From: JBEATZ01 sp041178545 | GTDB taxonomy: Bacteria > Planctomycetota > UBA1135 > UBA2386 | Assembly: GCA_041178545.1 (NCBI GenBank) | Contig: JBEGVB010000036.1 | Location: 1-20,342 of the forward strand | Direction: 5' to 3' | Length of the DNA stretch: 20,342 nt | In this document: one piece after another, positions 1-6,875 of the stretch | Layout of the letters: each line of letters opens with the position of its first letter | Numbering within the stretch: the first letter of the stretch is position 1 | The notes under the pieces: model-generated | Told to the model about the DNA's origin: nothing | The model's input: the letters and a program-made list of their open reading frames with translations, nothing else | The model's database searches: none | Program-made: the position numbers and the translations under genes

Positions 1-165
1 TCCGACGTGGACACCCCCCAAGGGGAGACCCGGCACAGACCGCAGGTCGGGGGACAAGAAAACCGCGCCCCGCGAGGGGCACGCCAGTGGTTCCATTCCT
101 CTCCCTTGCTTGCGAACTTCGCATCGCCCGAGCGTGGACACCAGCAGGTCACAGAACCGCAGTGC

Positions 166-330
166 ATGCGTCGGACTCGAAGCGAGGGACGGGGCGAGGT
201 GGTGTGGAACAAGCTCGCCGGCACGGGGCAGCTCTACAACAACCACGACTCCGTCCTGTTCGTGGGCCCCAACGGGATGTTCTACGTGGGCGTGCTGGGC
301 GGGGTCGTGGCACTGCGCGACACCTGGTGA
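166..330 (+). pseudogene. C-terminal remnant of a beta-propeller-like protein
   Basis: The last 45 or so codons before the TGA at 328-330 read as convincing protein, with VGPNGMFYVGVLGG followed by VVALRDTW. This resembles the last blade of a PQQ-like or SMP-30-like beta-propeller, where a glycine-rich turn precedes a strand ending in 'ALR'. The same frame stays open back to base 1, but before about base 190 the translation looks like non-coding sequence, and no other frame continues the fold upstream. The ATG at 166 is only a formal start. It is therefore probably a truncated gene end left by a deletion or rearrangement. It could instead be the 3' end of a frameshifted gene that begins left of the window. 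Function cannot be assigned. Confidence 0.4.
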
Positions 331-337
331 ATGCACG

Positions 338-364
338 TGGCGCGGAGGGCTGTCCCCCGCGCCA
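338..364. terminator. Strong hairpin between converging gene ends
   Basis: TGGCGCGG (338-345) pairs with CCGCGCCA (357-364). Inside, GGG (347-349) pairs with CCC (354-356) around a CTGT loop, leaving A346 bulged. The 11-pair stem sits 7 bases after the stop of the 330-ending fragment and 12 bases after the stop of the Rpn gene on the other strand. No T-run follows on either strand, so it is not a classic intrinsic terminator, though it may stop or stabilise transcripts from both sides. Confidence 0.45.
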
Positions 365-376
365 CCGCCCGAGTCC

Positions 377-715
377 TCAGCCCCTGCGCGCAAACACGGC
401 GGCGAGAGAGGGTGCATCGAGCACGCGCACGGCCCAGCCGTCCAGCTGGCGCTCGGTGGCGCGCGCGATGCGCTGCAGGATGCGGCGCGGGACGGAGCCG
501 AACCGGGCGCGGAGCAACCGGACGAGGAGTTGCTGTCGACCCCTGCGAGCCCCTTGGACGATGCCTCGTACGAGGCCTCGTTCCTTTCCTTCCTCGATCC
601 CCTGCGCGCGCCCGCGTTCCATTCCGCGTTCGAGCCCGCGTTCGAGCCCGCGTTCCAGGCCGCGACGCAGGCCGCGGGCCTCACCCTCGCGGATGAGCTT
701 GTCTGCGGTGTACAT
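377..715 (-). CDS. Candidate intragenic RpnS-like C-terminal protein
   Basis: In frame with the Rpn gene, an ATG at 715 (Met251 of the long form) would start a 112-residue protein beginning MYTADKLIREGEARG. It would carry only the arginine/glycine repeat segment and the C-terminal helical tail, without the nuclease core. Immediately upstream on the minus strand is GAGAGGAG, with AGGAG five bases before the ATG. In Escherichia coli, short RpnS proteins made from starts within rpn genes bind the long nuclease and block its toxicity. That precedent and the strong site support a real second product here, but no expression evidence is available. The SD bases also encode the residues before Met251, so chance cannot be excluded. 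Confidence 0.5.
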   Translation of the reverse strand: MYTADKLIREGEARGLRRGLERGLERGLERGMERGRAQGIEEGKERGLVRGIVQGARRGRQQLLVRLLRARFGSVPRRILQRIARATERQLDGWAVRVLDAPSLAAVFARRG

Positions 716-1465
716 GACGACTCCTCTCGGGTTGCGCCCCCAGTGCTGTGTGAGCCGCAGCAGGGTGGGACGGTTCAACTTGGTCCGTCGGAAAAGATAC
801 TCGATGCAGGCCTCCAGCTCGGAGGCCCAGTGGTCGCCCCGGAAGACCTCCGCCGCCACTCGGTGCCAGCGCTGCAAGGCTCTTGCCGATGCGTCAGGAT
901 TCATGCTCGGCATGTGCTGCAGCAAGCACCACACCAGTCGCACCGGAGCAGGCTCCGGGCCCAGGAGCAGCTGGGACTCGCAGGTCCGCGACAGGTCCAC
1001 GAAGTGAGTCCGGAAACGGAGGGACCCGTCGGATGCGTGCCCCGTGCACTCGGCATCCTGCGGCAGCGATCGGGCCTGTTCCCTCGCTCCACGGCTCAGC
1101 GGTCGCCCGTGGTAGACCACCACCGCATGGATGCGCGGCAGCGCAGCCTGCCCTGCGTCCTGTGCAGCCCAGTGCTCGAGGCCGTGGACCACGTACCGAA
1201 GTGGTTGCAGAACCGCATGGCGCCGCAACCGCGACTTGTGCTCCACGACAAACACGTGGTGGTGTTGGCCGTCGCGGTCCCTCGCCATCCACACCATGTC
1301 GCCCTCGTGGGAACCGAGGGCATGGTCGAGGAAGCGCGCCGGGCAGGGGCGCAGGGTCCGCCAGTCCACCGCGCCCACGAGTTCCGCAGGCAACACCGAG
1401 CGCAGCATGGCCGCCAGCCAGGCCCGGCGCCGGAAGACCGCGCGGAAGAATGCGTCGTGGTGCAT
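377..1465 (-). CDS. Rpn/YhgA-family PD-(D/E)XK nuclease
   Basis: This is a 362-residue protein of the Rpn (recombination-promoting nuclease, PF04754 'transposase YhgA-like') family. The N-terminus MHHDAFFRAVF is the usual family opening. The nuclease core shows D56 (EGDMVW) and E75-x-K77 (VVEHKS), the PD-(D/E)XK metal-binding residues. Residues 90-250 complete the family domain. From about residue 264 the chain becomes RGLERGLERGLERG-type repeats followed by a basic helical tail. Known Rpn proteins cut DNA, and several act as toxic anti-phage proteins controlled by a short C-terminal product from inside the same gene. A matching internal start is annotated separately. The ATG at 1465 was chosen because the family begins there; no SD precedes it, and an imperfect palindrome lies 6 bases upstream. 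The gene stands alone, divergent from a secreted protein. The family is near certain, the biological role inferred. Confidence 0.85.
   Translation of the reverse strand: MHHDAFFRAVFRRRAWLAAMLRSVLPAELVGAVDWRTLRPCPARFLDHALGSHEGDMVWMARDRDGQHHHVFVVEHKSRLRRHAVLQPLRYVVHGLEHWAAQDAGQAALPRIHAVVVYHGRPLSRGAREQARSLPQDAECTGHASDGSLRFRTHFVDLSRTCESQLLLGPEPAPVRLVWCLLQHMPSMNPDASARALQRWHRVAAEVFRGDHWASELEACIEYLFRRTKLNRPTLLRLTQHWGRNPRGVVMYTADKLIREGEARGLRRGLERGLERGLERGMERGRAQGIEEGKERGLVRGIVQGARRGRQQLLVRLLRARFGSVPRRILQRIARATERQLDGWAVRVLDAPSLAAVFARRG
614..673 (-). repeat. 12-bp in-frame tandem repeat inside rpn
   Basis: Five 12-base units lie head to tail at 614-625, 626-637, 638-649, 650-661 and 662-673, all starting GCG on the plus strand. 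The units at 626 and 638 are identical (GCGTTCGAGCCC); the others differ at a few positions. Each encodes four residues (mostly RGLE or RGME), building the repeat of the Rpn C-terminus. Because the unit is a multiple of three, copy-number change would lengthen or shorten the protein without a frameshift. Confidence 0.85.
721..728 (-). promoter_or_regulatory. Internal Shine-Dalgarno for the RpnS-like start
   Basis: The minus strand reads GAGAGGAG, then TCGTC, then ATG at 715-713. This is a long SD match with ideal spacing. Most other starts in this window lack any SD, including the full-length start of this same gene at 1465, so its presence inside a coding region stands out. Confidence 0.55.
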
Positions 1466-1661
1466 GGGGTACCACGTGCATGTGGTGCGGAGGGGGCCAA
1501 CGCCGGGAAATCGTGCTGGGGCACACGCGGCCCGTGCGGACACCGCCTGCGCTCGAGGCCACCGGACGCCCAACTGGCGACACCATCGATGCATCCCGTC
1601 GGCAGACAGGCGCGGTCGTGGCACCCACACGAACGCACGGTGCGGGCTATTCTTCCGTCCC
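1466..1661. promoter_or_regulatory. Divergent intergenic region, rpn / secreted protein
   Basis: These 196 bases separate two divergent starts and hold no credible ORF. Near rpn, ACCACGTGCATGTGGT (1471-1486) is palindromic at 14 of 16 positions, a possible operator lying 5 to 21 bases before the rpn ATG. Near the other gene, TATTCT (1648-1653) ends 8 bases before the ATG at 1662 and could be a -10 element giving an almost leaderless transcript. No convincing -35 was seen for either gene. Confidence 0.35.
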
Positions 1662-2459
1662 ATGAAGCTCCACCATCCCCGCCCCGGCGCGGCGCTGTTC
1701 GCGCTCGGCCTTTCGCTCTTCTGTGGCCTGACCCTCGCCTCCACCGCAGATGCCCAGGTGCGTACGCGGGAGACGAGCAACGAGTGCAAGACCACGCGCA
1801 ACGACCCGTGCACCCGCTCGGGGACGTGCAACATCCAGCGCAGCACCTGGAGCCAGCGCGTGGTGTGCTCGCGCCTCGACCGCCACGCGACCATGGGATG
1901 GGCCGGGCTCTGCGACCAGATCCACGTGGGGCTGGTGCAGGGCAACTGCTCGACGTCCTCGACCGGGGAGATCGTGATCCCGCTCACGTCGCGGACGACG
2001 GCCTACGTGACCAACCTCTTCGGCATGAGTTGCGCCAGCATGCTGGCCTCGGCACAGACCGCGCAGTCGTACAACGGTCGCGGCCTCAACGTCCCGGTGC
2101 TGGAGTCGAGTGAGGCCGTCAGCGGTGGGACGTGGACCGCACAGCTGCTGCCGCTGGGCCACGAACAGGCAGGTGTCGGCGTGTTGATGCTGCGCGGCGC
2201 CTCGCTGGACCCGGGCGTGCTGGTGCCACAGCTGGGTGGCATGCCGATGGAACTGCTCGTCGACGCCCCCGACTTCGGCGCGCTGACGGCTGCACACGGC
2301 GGGCAGGGGCACGGTGCCATGACGTTCTCGCTGCCGCTGCCGAGGGACCCGGCGTTGGTCGGCTTGCCGTGGGCTGCACAGGGACTGGTGCTGAGCATGC
2401 ACATGGACCTGTCGTCCGCGGTGCGCGGCACGGTGCAGGCGCCACTGAGCGGCAACTGA
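1662..2459 (+). CDS. Secreted cysteine-rich protein, planctomycete-type C-terminus
   Basis: The product is a 265-residue exported protein of unknown function. Residues 1-31 form a Sec signal peptide: positive start, hydrophobic stretch ALFALGLSLFCGLTLA, and probable cleavage after ADA31. The mature N-terminal part has six cysteines (42, 50, 56, 69, 84, 96), suggesting disulphides outside the cytoplasm. The C-terminal part (about 140-265) follows the pattern of a module common at the ends of secreted planctomycete proteins, with FSLPLPRDPALVGLPWAAQG matching a similar run in the 16816-18411 product. The ATG at 1662 is the first that yields a signal peptide, and a TATTCT box lies just upstream. 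It converges with the next gene, leaving a 13-base gap without a visible terminator. It is probably a cell-surface or extracellular protein; nothing suggests an enzyme. Confidence 0.8.
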   Translation: MKLHHPRPGAALFALGLSLFCGLTLASTADAQVRTRETSNECKTTRNDPCTRSGTCNIQRSTWSQRVVCSRLDRHATMGWAGLCDQIHVGLVQGNCSTSSTGEIVIPLTSRTTAYVTNLFGMSCASMLASAQTAQSYNGRGLNVPVLESSEAVSGGTWTAQLLPLGHEQAGVGVLMLRGASLDPGVLVPQLGGMPMELLVDAPDFGALTAAHGGQGHGAMTFSLPLPRDPALVGLPWAAQGLVLSMHMDLSSAVRGTVQAPLSGN

Positions 2460-2472
2460 GTCGTCGCAAGCC

Positions 2473-3591
2473 TCAGCGCGGCGGCTCGGCCGGGATCGCC
2501 GCACGCAGTGCAGCTGCGCCGGCGAACGGACCCTTGGACTCGGCGTGGTCGCAGATGCGGTGCAGCTGGACGAGTTGGTCGTCGCGCCACCTGCCCATGG
2601 TTCGTGCGGCGCCGCCGTGTTGCAGCAGCCATGCCCGGGCGCCGAGGCACCAGAAGGTGTCCTCGCCGATCGCGTCGAACCCTTGGGAGTCCGCCAGCTG
2701 GAAGGCGGCACCAGGACCTGGTTGCACCCACGCCGCCGCCAGCTCGGTGTCGACGGTGGCCATGGCCTCGCCGAACCCCTCGGTGGTGAAGTCGATGCGG
2801 TAGGTGCAGCGCAACAGCGAGGCACCCGCGGCCGCAGCAGGGGTGACCGCCAAGGTGTGACAGCCGTACTCCAGCACGGGCCCGCTGCCCCCGTGGATGA
2901 TCTCGCCGGAGTGGACGACGCGGACCACCTCCACGAGTCGGTCCGCAGTGCGTTCGACGATGCGCATGCAGGTGGTCTGGTACCCGGTGCCCCAGCCGTC
3001 GTGGCACAACAGCTGCAGGTAGCCAGGGCGGTGTGCTGGCAGTGCACGGACCGCAGGCACGCCGCGGGTGGTGTCCTCGATGCGCAGGTGGCTCGCCAGT
3101 GCGAAGCCCGAACCGCCGGGCACGAAGTGGCACAGGTCGAAGCGCCTGCCCCACCAGCCGTCCCCGAGGGCAACCACGGCATCCTCGCGCCCGTCCCCGT
3201 CGAGGTCGAGGAACTGGACTTGCGCGCCCGGGGCCGTGCTGCCGTCGTCGCGCACGTCGAAGTCGCGCTTCAAGGCTTCGGGGGAGAAGGGCGGGAACTC
3301 CTGTGCCTTGCCTGCACCCAGCGCCGCGAGGAAGCGCTCGTGCGGGCGGAGGACGGGAAGTGCGACCTCGACCTCCGGCTCGGTGCGCTGTGCAGCGAGA
3401 GCGCCCACGGATTCCGACGCGGTGGTCGACTCACCCTGCGCAGTGGCAGCAGCAAGCGGACGCGCGCCAACCTCGCGTGAGGCGGCCTTCTGCGCAGGCG
3501 CGGCGACGGCATCGACCGGCCACAGCCAGAGGACGACGGCGCCGAGGACGGTTCCGCACACCCATCCTGCGCAGACAAGGCCCAGCCGCAT
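2473..3591 (-). CDS. Exported hypothetical protein with one DLDGDGRED motif
   Basis: The predicted protein has 372 residues. An N-terminal hydrophobic segment (about 3-24, rich in G, V, L and W) is a signal peptide or anchor, followed by a low-complexity Ala/Glu/Thr linker to about residue 80. The folded part starts near PHERFLAALG. Residues 129-137 (DLDGDGRED) form an FG-GAP/VCBS-like or dockerin-like calcium loop, but only one copy is visible, so a full integrin-type propeller is not supported. The rest is rich in Trp, His and Cys (for example FDLCHFVPGG and LLCHDGWGTGYQTTC), with possible disulphides. A possible extended -10 (TGCTAGCAT) ends 6 bases before the ATG, which supports this start and a leaderless mRNA. 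I do not recognise the family. The location is presumably periplasmic or outer surface. Confidence 0.75.
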   Translation of the reverse strand: MRLGLVCAGWVCGTVLGAVVLWLWPVDAVAAPAQKAASREVGARPLAAATAQGESTTASESVGALAAQRTEPEVEVALPVLRPHERFLAALGAGKAQEFPPFSPEALKRDFDVRDDGSTAPGAQVQFLDLDGDGREDAVVALGDGWWGRRFDLCHFVPGGSGFALASHLRIEDTTRGVPAVRALPAHRPGYLQLLCHDGWGTGYQTTCMRIVERTADRLVEVVRVVHSGEIIHGGSGPVLEYGCHTLAVTPAAAAGASLLRCTYRIDFTTEGFGEAMATVDTELAAAWVQPGPGAAFQLADSQGFDAIGEDTFWCLGARAWLLQHGGAARTMGRWRDDQLVQLHRICDHAESKGPFAGAAALRAAIPAEPPR

Positions 3592-3597
3592 GACCGG

Positions 3598-3606
3598 ATG
3601 CTAGCA
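3598..3606 (-). promoter_or_regulatory. Extended -10 promoter, leaderless spacing
   Basis: The minus strand reads TGC-TAGCAT, six bases (CCGGTC), then ATG at 3591. It is an extended -10 (TGn plus TAnnAT) without a recognisable -35. The 11-base string TGCTAGCATCC occurs identically before the glycosyltransferase start at 5898, which supports a real promoter class. Confidence 0.5.
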
Positions 3607-3617
3607 GGAGCCGCCGT

Positions 3618-4607
3618 TCACTCGCGTGGCACGATGGACCAGGAGTCGAGCCGGAAGGCGAGGGCCACCGGGCGGATGTCCGCGCCGAGCCCCATGGCCG
3701 CCTGGCTGCGGAAGTCACCGGGGCACTGGAGGGTGAGCACGTTGGTCGCGGCGAGGTCGAGGTGCAACTCGAGGGTGGTGACACCCTGTTCGGTGGTGGC
3801 ACGGTTCCAGCGCTGGTTGCGACCCGCGATGCCGCTCCAGACCTGTTCGTGGCCCAGCAGGATCTCCGGCAGCGCTGCGGTCGGGTCGGGACGCTGGAAC
3901 TGGAGCTTCACGAGATGAGGTCCCGGCTTGACCGGTTCGACGCGCAGGTAGGCGTAGCGGTCGGTCTCGAGCCGGTCCTTGTCCTTCTGCGTCGGCTCGT
4001 AGGGCCAGAAACCCGAACCCACTGCGACGCGCACATGGGAGTCCTCGTGGCGCGCCTGCCACTGGGCACGCACCGAGAACGGCTCGGGCACCACGTCGGG
4101 CAGGAAGCGGAACCGGTGGATGCGCATCCCGAGGTGGCCCTGGGACGGCACGATGCGCAGGGTCGTGACCGCCTTCGGCAGCGGTACCCGGACGTGGTTG
4201 CGCTGCCCGACGAGGTCGTTGAGCTCGTGGACGGCACCCGTGGCCTCGTCCTCGATGCGCACGGTGTCGGAGATGCGGCAGCTCACGTGCTCGATCTCGA
4301 GCTCCAGCATGGCCGAGCCCACGTCCGGGCAGTCGAAGTGGACGAGTGCAGGACCTATGAGCATGGCCTTCTGCTCGTCCTCACGCACGGTCTTGAGCAG
4401 CGCGCGTCCGTAGAGGGTGATGTCGCGCGTCGTGGTCTTGAGGTAGTGGAAGTGGACACGGACCTGTGTGCCGTGGTCGCGGATCTCGGCGAGGCCGGCG
4501 CGGATGCCCATGGTCACCGCTGCAACCATGGCGAGCACGAAGAGCACCGTGAGCCAGCGCGAACGCCAGACGGCAGCGACCCTCGTGGTGACGGCATGGC
4601 GGTTCAT
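3618..4607 (-). CDS. Membrane-anchored exported protein coupled to GT-C
   Basis: The product is a 329-residue protein. One transmembrane segment lies near residues 17-35 (WLTVLFVLAMVAAVTMGI), preceded by arginines, so the rest should face the periplasm. The remainder looks all-beta, with repeated patterns such as VRIEDEATGAVHELND and LRIVPSQGHLGMRIHRF, suggesting one or two sandwich domains. No catalytic motif or known family was recognised. Its ATG (4607-4605) overlaps the TGA of the upstream glycosyltransferase by four bases (ATGA), which implies translational coupling and a shared job. It may present acceptor or substrate to the transferase, or bind the finished glycan; both are guesses from context. 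Confidence 0.75.
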   Translation of the reverse strand: MNRHAVTTRVAAVWRSRWLTVLFVLAMVAAVTMGIRAGLAEIRDHGTQVRVHFHYLKTTTRDITLYGRALLKTVREDEQKAMLIGPALVHFDCPDVGSAMLELEIEHVSCRISDTVRIEDEATGAVHELNDLVGQRNHVRVPLPKAVTTLRIVPSQGHLGMRIHRFRFLPDVVPEPFSVRAQWQARHEDSHVRVAVGSGFWPYEPTQKDKDRLETDRYAYLRVEPVKPGPHLVKLQFQRPDPTAALPEILLGHEQVWSGIAGRNQRWNRATTEQGVTTLELHLDLAATNVLTLQCPGDFRSQAAMGLGADIRPVALAFRLDSWSIVPRE

Positions 4608-5788
4608 GACACCCACAGCCCCGTGACGTAGCGGATGGTGCACCAGGCATGGAGTGCGAGGCTGGTGCCGAACCACAGCACGCCCAGTACGACCCGCAGC
4701 AGCCGGCCGCGGGCCTCGAGGAGGGTGACGACGGCATACGAAGCCGGGAACACGACGGCGAGCCAGCGCAGCATGTCGTGGTACGGGATGCGCAACCAGT
4801 CGTTGACCAGGAAGAACAGCCACGCGCCTCCCGTGAAGACGGTGAGGACCACAGGCATGGTGCGACGCTGGACGAACACGAGCACCGGCAACAGCACGAA
4901 CCACGGCACCGCGAGGAACAGCGTGGGACGGTCCGGGTACAGGTACAGCGCGTCGGCCATGGAGCGCAGCGTGATGCCGCGGTGGTTGAGGATCTCCGTC
5001 GGCTCCCAGGCAACGTACGAGGTGCGGAAGGCGAACCACTCGCCGGTCACGTGGTGGACCATTGCCATGTAGCCGAGCAGCCCGAGGGAGGCGACGGCGC
5101 CGCACAGCACGGCCGTGGCGACGGACTTCAGGAGCGCGAGTGGCGCGCGCGACTGCCAACCGTCGAGCAGCACGGCGACACAGAGGCTGCCGACGACCAC
5201 GACGGCAGGCGTGCGCGTGAACCAGCAGGCGGCAGCACAGCAGGCCGCTGCGAGCCACCACCGACGCAGCATGCAGCCGAAGCTGAGCATGAGCAGCGGC
5301 ATGTAGAGGCACTCTGCGTAGCTGTTGACGAAGTAGATCGAGCCAGGCCAGAACGCGAAGGCAAGGACCGTGAGGTTGTTGCGGAGGTGGTTGCCGGAGA
5401 AGGCGCGGAGGACCCAGCCGAGCGCACTGCACCCGACCGTGAACAACAGGGCACTGAGCGGCAGCCGGACGACGAGGGGGTCGAGCCCGGTCAACGACGA
5501 GACGCCCCGGAGGAGCATGGGCAGGCCCGGCGAGAAGGGCAGGCGCGTGTACTGGCCGTAGTCGCCTCCGGGCAGCTCGTACCCCTTGCGTGCGATGTCG
5601 AGGTAGTAGACCTCGTCCCAGGCCGACTGGGTGAACCAGTAGGCGGGGTTGGCCAAGGCGACGATGCCATGGAACCAGGCAAGCGCGACCAGTGCGACGA
5701 CCAGGGGCCCGAGCCACGGACGGTCGAAGCCGAACCAGCGGGCCCACGAGGGTGCCGACAAGTTGGTTGCACGGTCGACGGAGGTCAT
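4604..5788 (-). CDS. GT-C-type membrane glycosyltransferase (PIG-V-like)
   Basis: The 394-residue polytopic protein has about ten predicted membrane helices, starting at about residue 25 (WLGPLVVALVALAWFHGI). The first external loop carries AWDEVYYLDIARKGY (56-70), then RLPFSPGLPMLLR. This order (W-D-x3-Y-x2-IA, then P-FxPGxP) is that of PIG-V/ArnT-like GT-C enzymes, where the loop acidic residue (D58 or E59) is catalytic and the donor is a polyprenyl-phosphate sugar. The frame is open upstream to 5944, but that would run over the divergent GT2 start; the ATG at 5788 leaves a normal hydrophilic N-terminus before helix 1. No SD or clear promoter was found. Facing a polyprenyl-phosphate GT2 across 109 bases, it plausibly transfers that lipid-linked sugar outside the membrane. 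Substrate and acceptor are unknown. Confidence 0.75.
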   Translation of the reverse strand: MTSVDRATNLSAPSWARWFGFDRPWLGPLVVALVALAWFHGIVALANPAYWFTQSAWDEVYYLDIARKGYELPGGDYGQYTRLPFSPGLPMLLRGVSSLTGLDPLVVRLPLSALLFTVGCSALGWVLRAFSGNHLRNNLTVLAFAFWPGSIYFVNSYAECLYMPLLMLSFGCMLRRWWLAAACCAAACWFTRTPAVVVVGSLCVAVLLDGWQSRAPLALLKSVATAVLCGAVASLGLLGYMAMVHHVTGEWFAFRTSYVAWEPTEILNHRGITLRSMADALYLYPDRPTLFLAVPWFVLLPVLVFVQRRTMPVVLTVFTGGAWLFFLVNDWLRIPYHDMLRWLAVVFPASYAVVTLLEARGRLLRVVLGVLWFGTSLALHAWCTIRYVTGLWVS

Positions 5789-5880
5789 GCCGGGCCGGGG
5801 CTCACAGGTGTGCGCCACCATCGGCGCGACGAGGTTCCTTCCTGGACGAATGTACCTCACCGATCTGGCCGATACACCCG

Positions 5881-5889
5881 TGCTAGCAT
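5881..5889 (+). promoter_or_regulatory. Extended -10 promoter of the glycan operon
   Basis: TGC-TAGCAT is followed by eight bases (CCCTTCGC) and the ATG at 5898. The hexamer and its TGn extension are identical to those before the start at 3591. No good -35 is visible at 16-18 bases upstream. The short distance predicts a transcript beginning at or within a base or two of the start codon. Confidence 0.45.
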
Positions 5890-5897
5890 CCCTTCGC

Positions 5898-6875
5898 ATG
5901 GGGAGGTCGCCCCCGTCCTCGATGGAAACCGTCTCGATCGTCATCCCTGTCTACCGCGGCGCGCGCACCATCGGCCCACTCGTCGAGAAACTCGAACGGG
6001 AGGTCGGGTCGGTGCGGCCGCTGGAGATCGTGTTGGTCAACGACGGCAGCCCGGACGACTCCGCAAGGGTGTGCCGCGAGCTCGCGCGCACCCGTCCCCA
6101 CCTCCGGTTCGTCAACCTGTCGCGCAACTTCGGCGAGCACAATGCCGTGATGGCAGGCCTCAACCATGCAACGGGTGGCGTTGCCGTCATCATGGACGAC
6201 GACTGCCAGAACCCACCCGAAGAGGTGATGAAGCTCGTGGCCAAGGTGGAGGAGGGCTTCGACGTGGTCTGGTCGCGCTACGAACAGAAGAAACACAGCG
6301 CGTTCCGCAACTTCGGCTCCAAGGTCAACGACAAGGCTGCAACCCTGCTGCTCAGCAAGCCTGCCGACCTCTACCTGTCCTCGTTCAAGGCGCTCAACCG
6401 CTTCGTCATCGACGAGGTGACCAAGTACCGCGGCCCGTACCCGTACCTCGACGGACTCATCCTGCGAGTGACGACGAACTATGCAACCGTGCTGTGTGCG
6501 CACGTGAGTCGCGAACAGGGCCGCAGCGGCTACACGCTCAAGAAGCTGGTCTCGCTGTGGCTCAACATGTTCACCAGCTTCTCGATCCTGCCGCTGCGCC
6601 TCACGTCGCTCGCTGGTGTGCTGGTGGCGCTCGCAGGTGTGGTCCTGGCCGTCGTGTTCCTGGTGGAGCGCCTGATGAACCCTGGACTGCAGCAGGGCTG
6701 GGCCTCGCTGATCGTCACCCTGCTGGTGGTGTCCGGGATCCAGCTGATCGGCATCGGCATGATCGGCGAGTACCTCGGCAGGCTCTTCCTGATGGACAGT
6801 GGCAGGCCCCAGTTCACGGTGCGCGAGCGGGTCAACTGCACGAAGACGGAGCAACAGGTCCATGCGCCACGGTGA
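5898..6875 (+). CDS. Polyprenyl-phosphate glycosyltransferase, GT2 (ArnC/DPM1-like)
   Basis: The enzyme has 325 residues. It has the GT-A/GT2 fold with SIVIPVYRGARTI near the N-terminus, VNDGSPDDS (48-55) for nucleotide binding, and the acidic MDDDCQNPPEEV block (99-110) that replaces the usual MDADLQDPPE metal motif. Two C-terminal helices (about 235-257 and 270-295) and GEYLGRLF are typical of the ArnC/GtrB/dolichol-phosphate mannosyltransferase group, which moves a sugar from a nucleotide to undecaprenyl phosphate on the cytoplasmic face. The ATG at 5898 was preferred for its promoter spacing; the ATG at 5922 gives METVSIVIP and is the alternative, since GGGAGG at 5900-5905 is too far from it for a normal SD. 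It leads a four-gene operon and overlaps the next gene by 14 bases. The sugar is probably the amino sugar made by its neighbours. Confidence 0.85.
   Translation: MGRSPPSSMETVSIVIPVYRGARTIGPLVEKLEREVGSVRPLEIVLVNDGSPDDSARVCRELARTRPHLRFVNLSRNFGEHNAVMAGLNHATGGVAVIMDDDCQNPPEEVMKLVAKVEEGFDVVWSRYEQKKHSAFRNFGSKVNDKAATLLLSKPADLYLSSFKALNRFVIDEVTKYRGPYPYLDGLILRVTTNYATVLCAHVSREQGRSGYTLKKLVSLWLNMFTSFSILPLRLTSLAGVLVALAGVVLAVVFLVERLMNPGLQQGWASLIVTLLVVSGIQLIGIGMIGEYLGRLFLMDSGRPQFTVRERVNCTKTEQQVHAPR

Noticed and set aside
614..673. CRISPR-like repeat array
   Set aside because: Units are 12 bases, contiguous with no spacers, and in frame within a coding sequence.
377..1465. Calling the Rpn gene a transposase
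   Set aside because: The family was once labelled 'putative transposase', but no terminal inverted repeats, target duplication or accessory genes flank it, and the core is a PD-(D/E)XK nuclease.
110..2459. Long plus-strand open frames across the Rpn gene
   Set aside because: High GC keeps many frames open. Their products are Arg/Pro/Ala-rich without domains, while the minus-strand frame shows clear Rpn motifs. Only the part from 1662 is real.
2473..3591. FG-GAP/integrin-type propeller protein
   Set aside because: Only one DxDxDG loop is present; the fold needs several copies.
5922..6875. ATG at 5922 as the GT2 start using GGGAGG as SD
   Set aside because: The SD-like bases are about 16 bases from this ATG, too far. 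The -10 spacing favours 5898, although 5922 remains possible.
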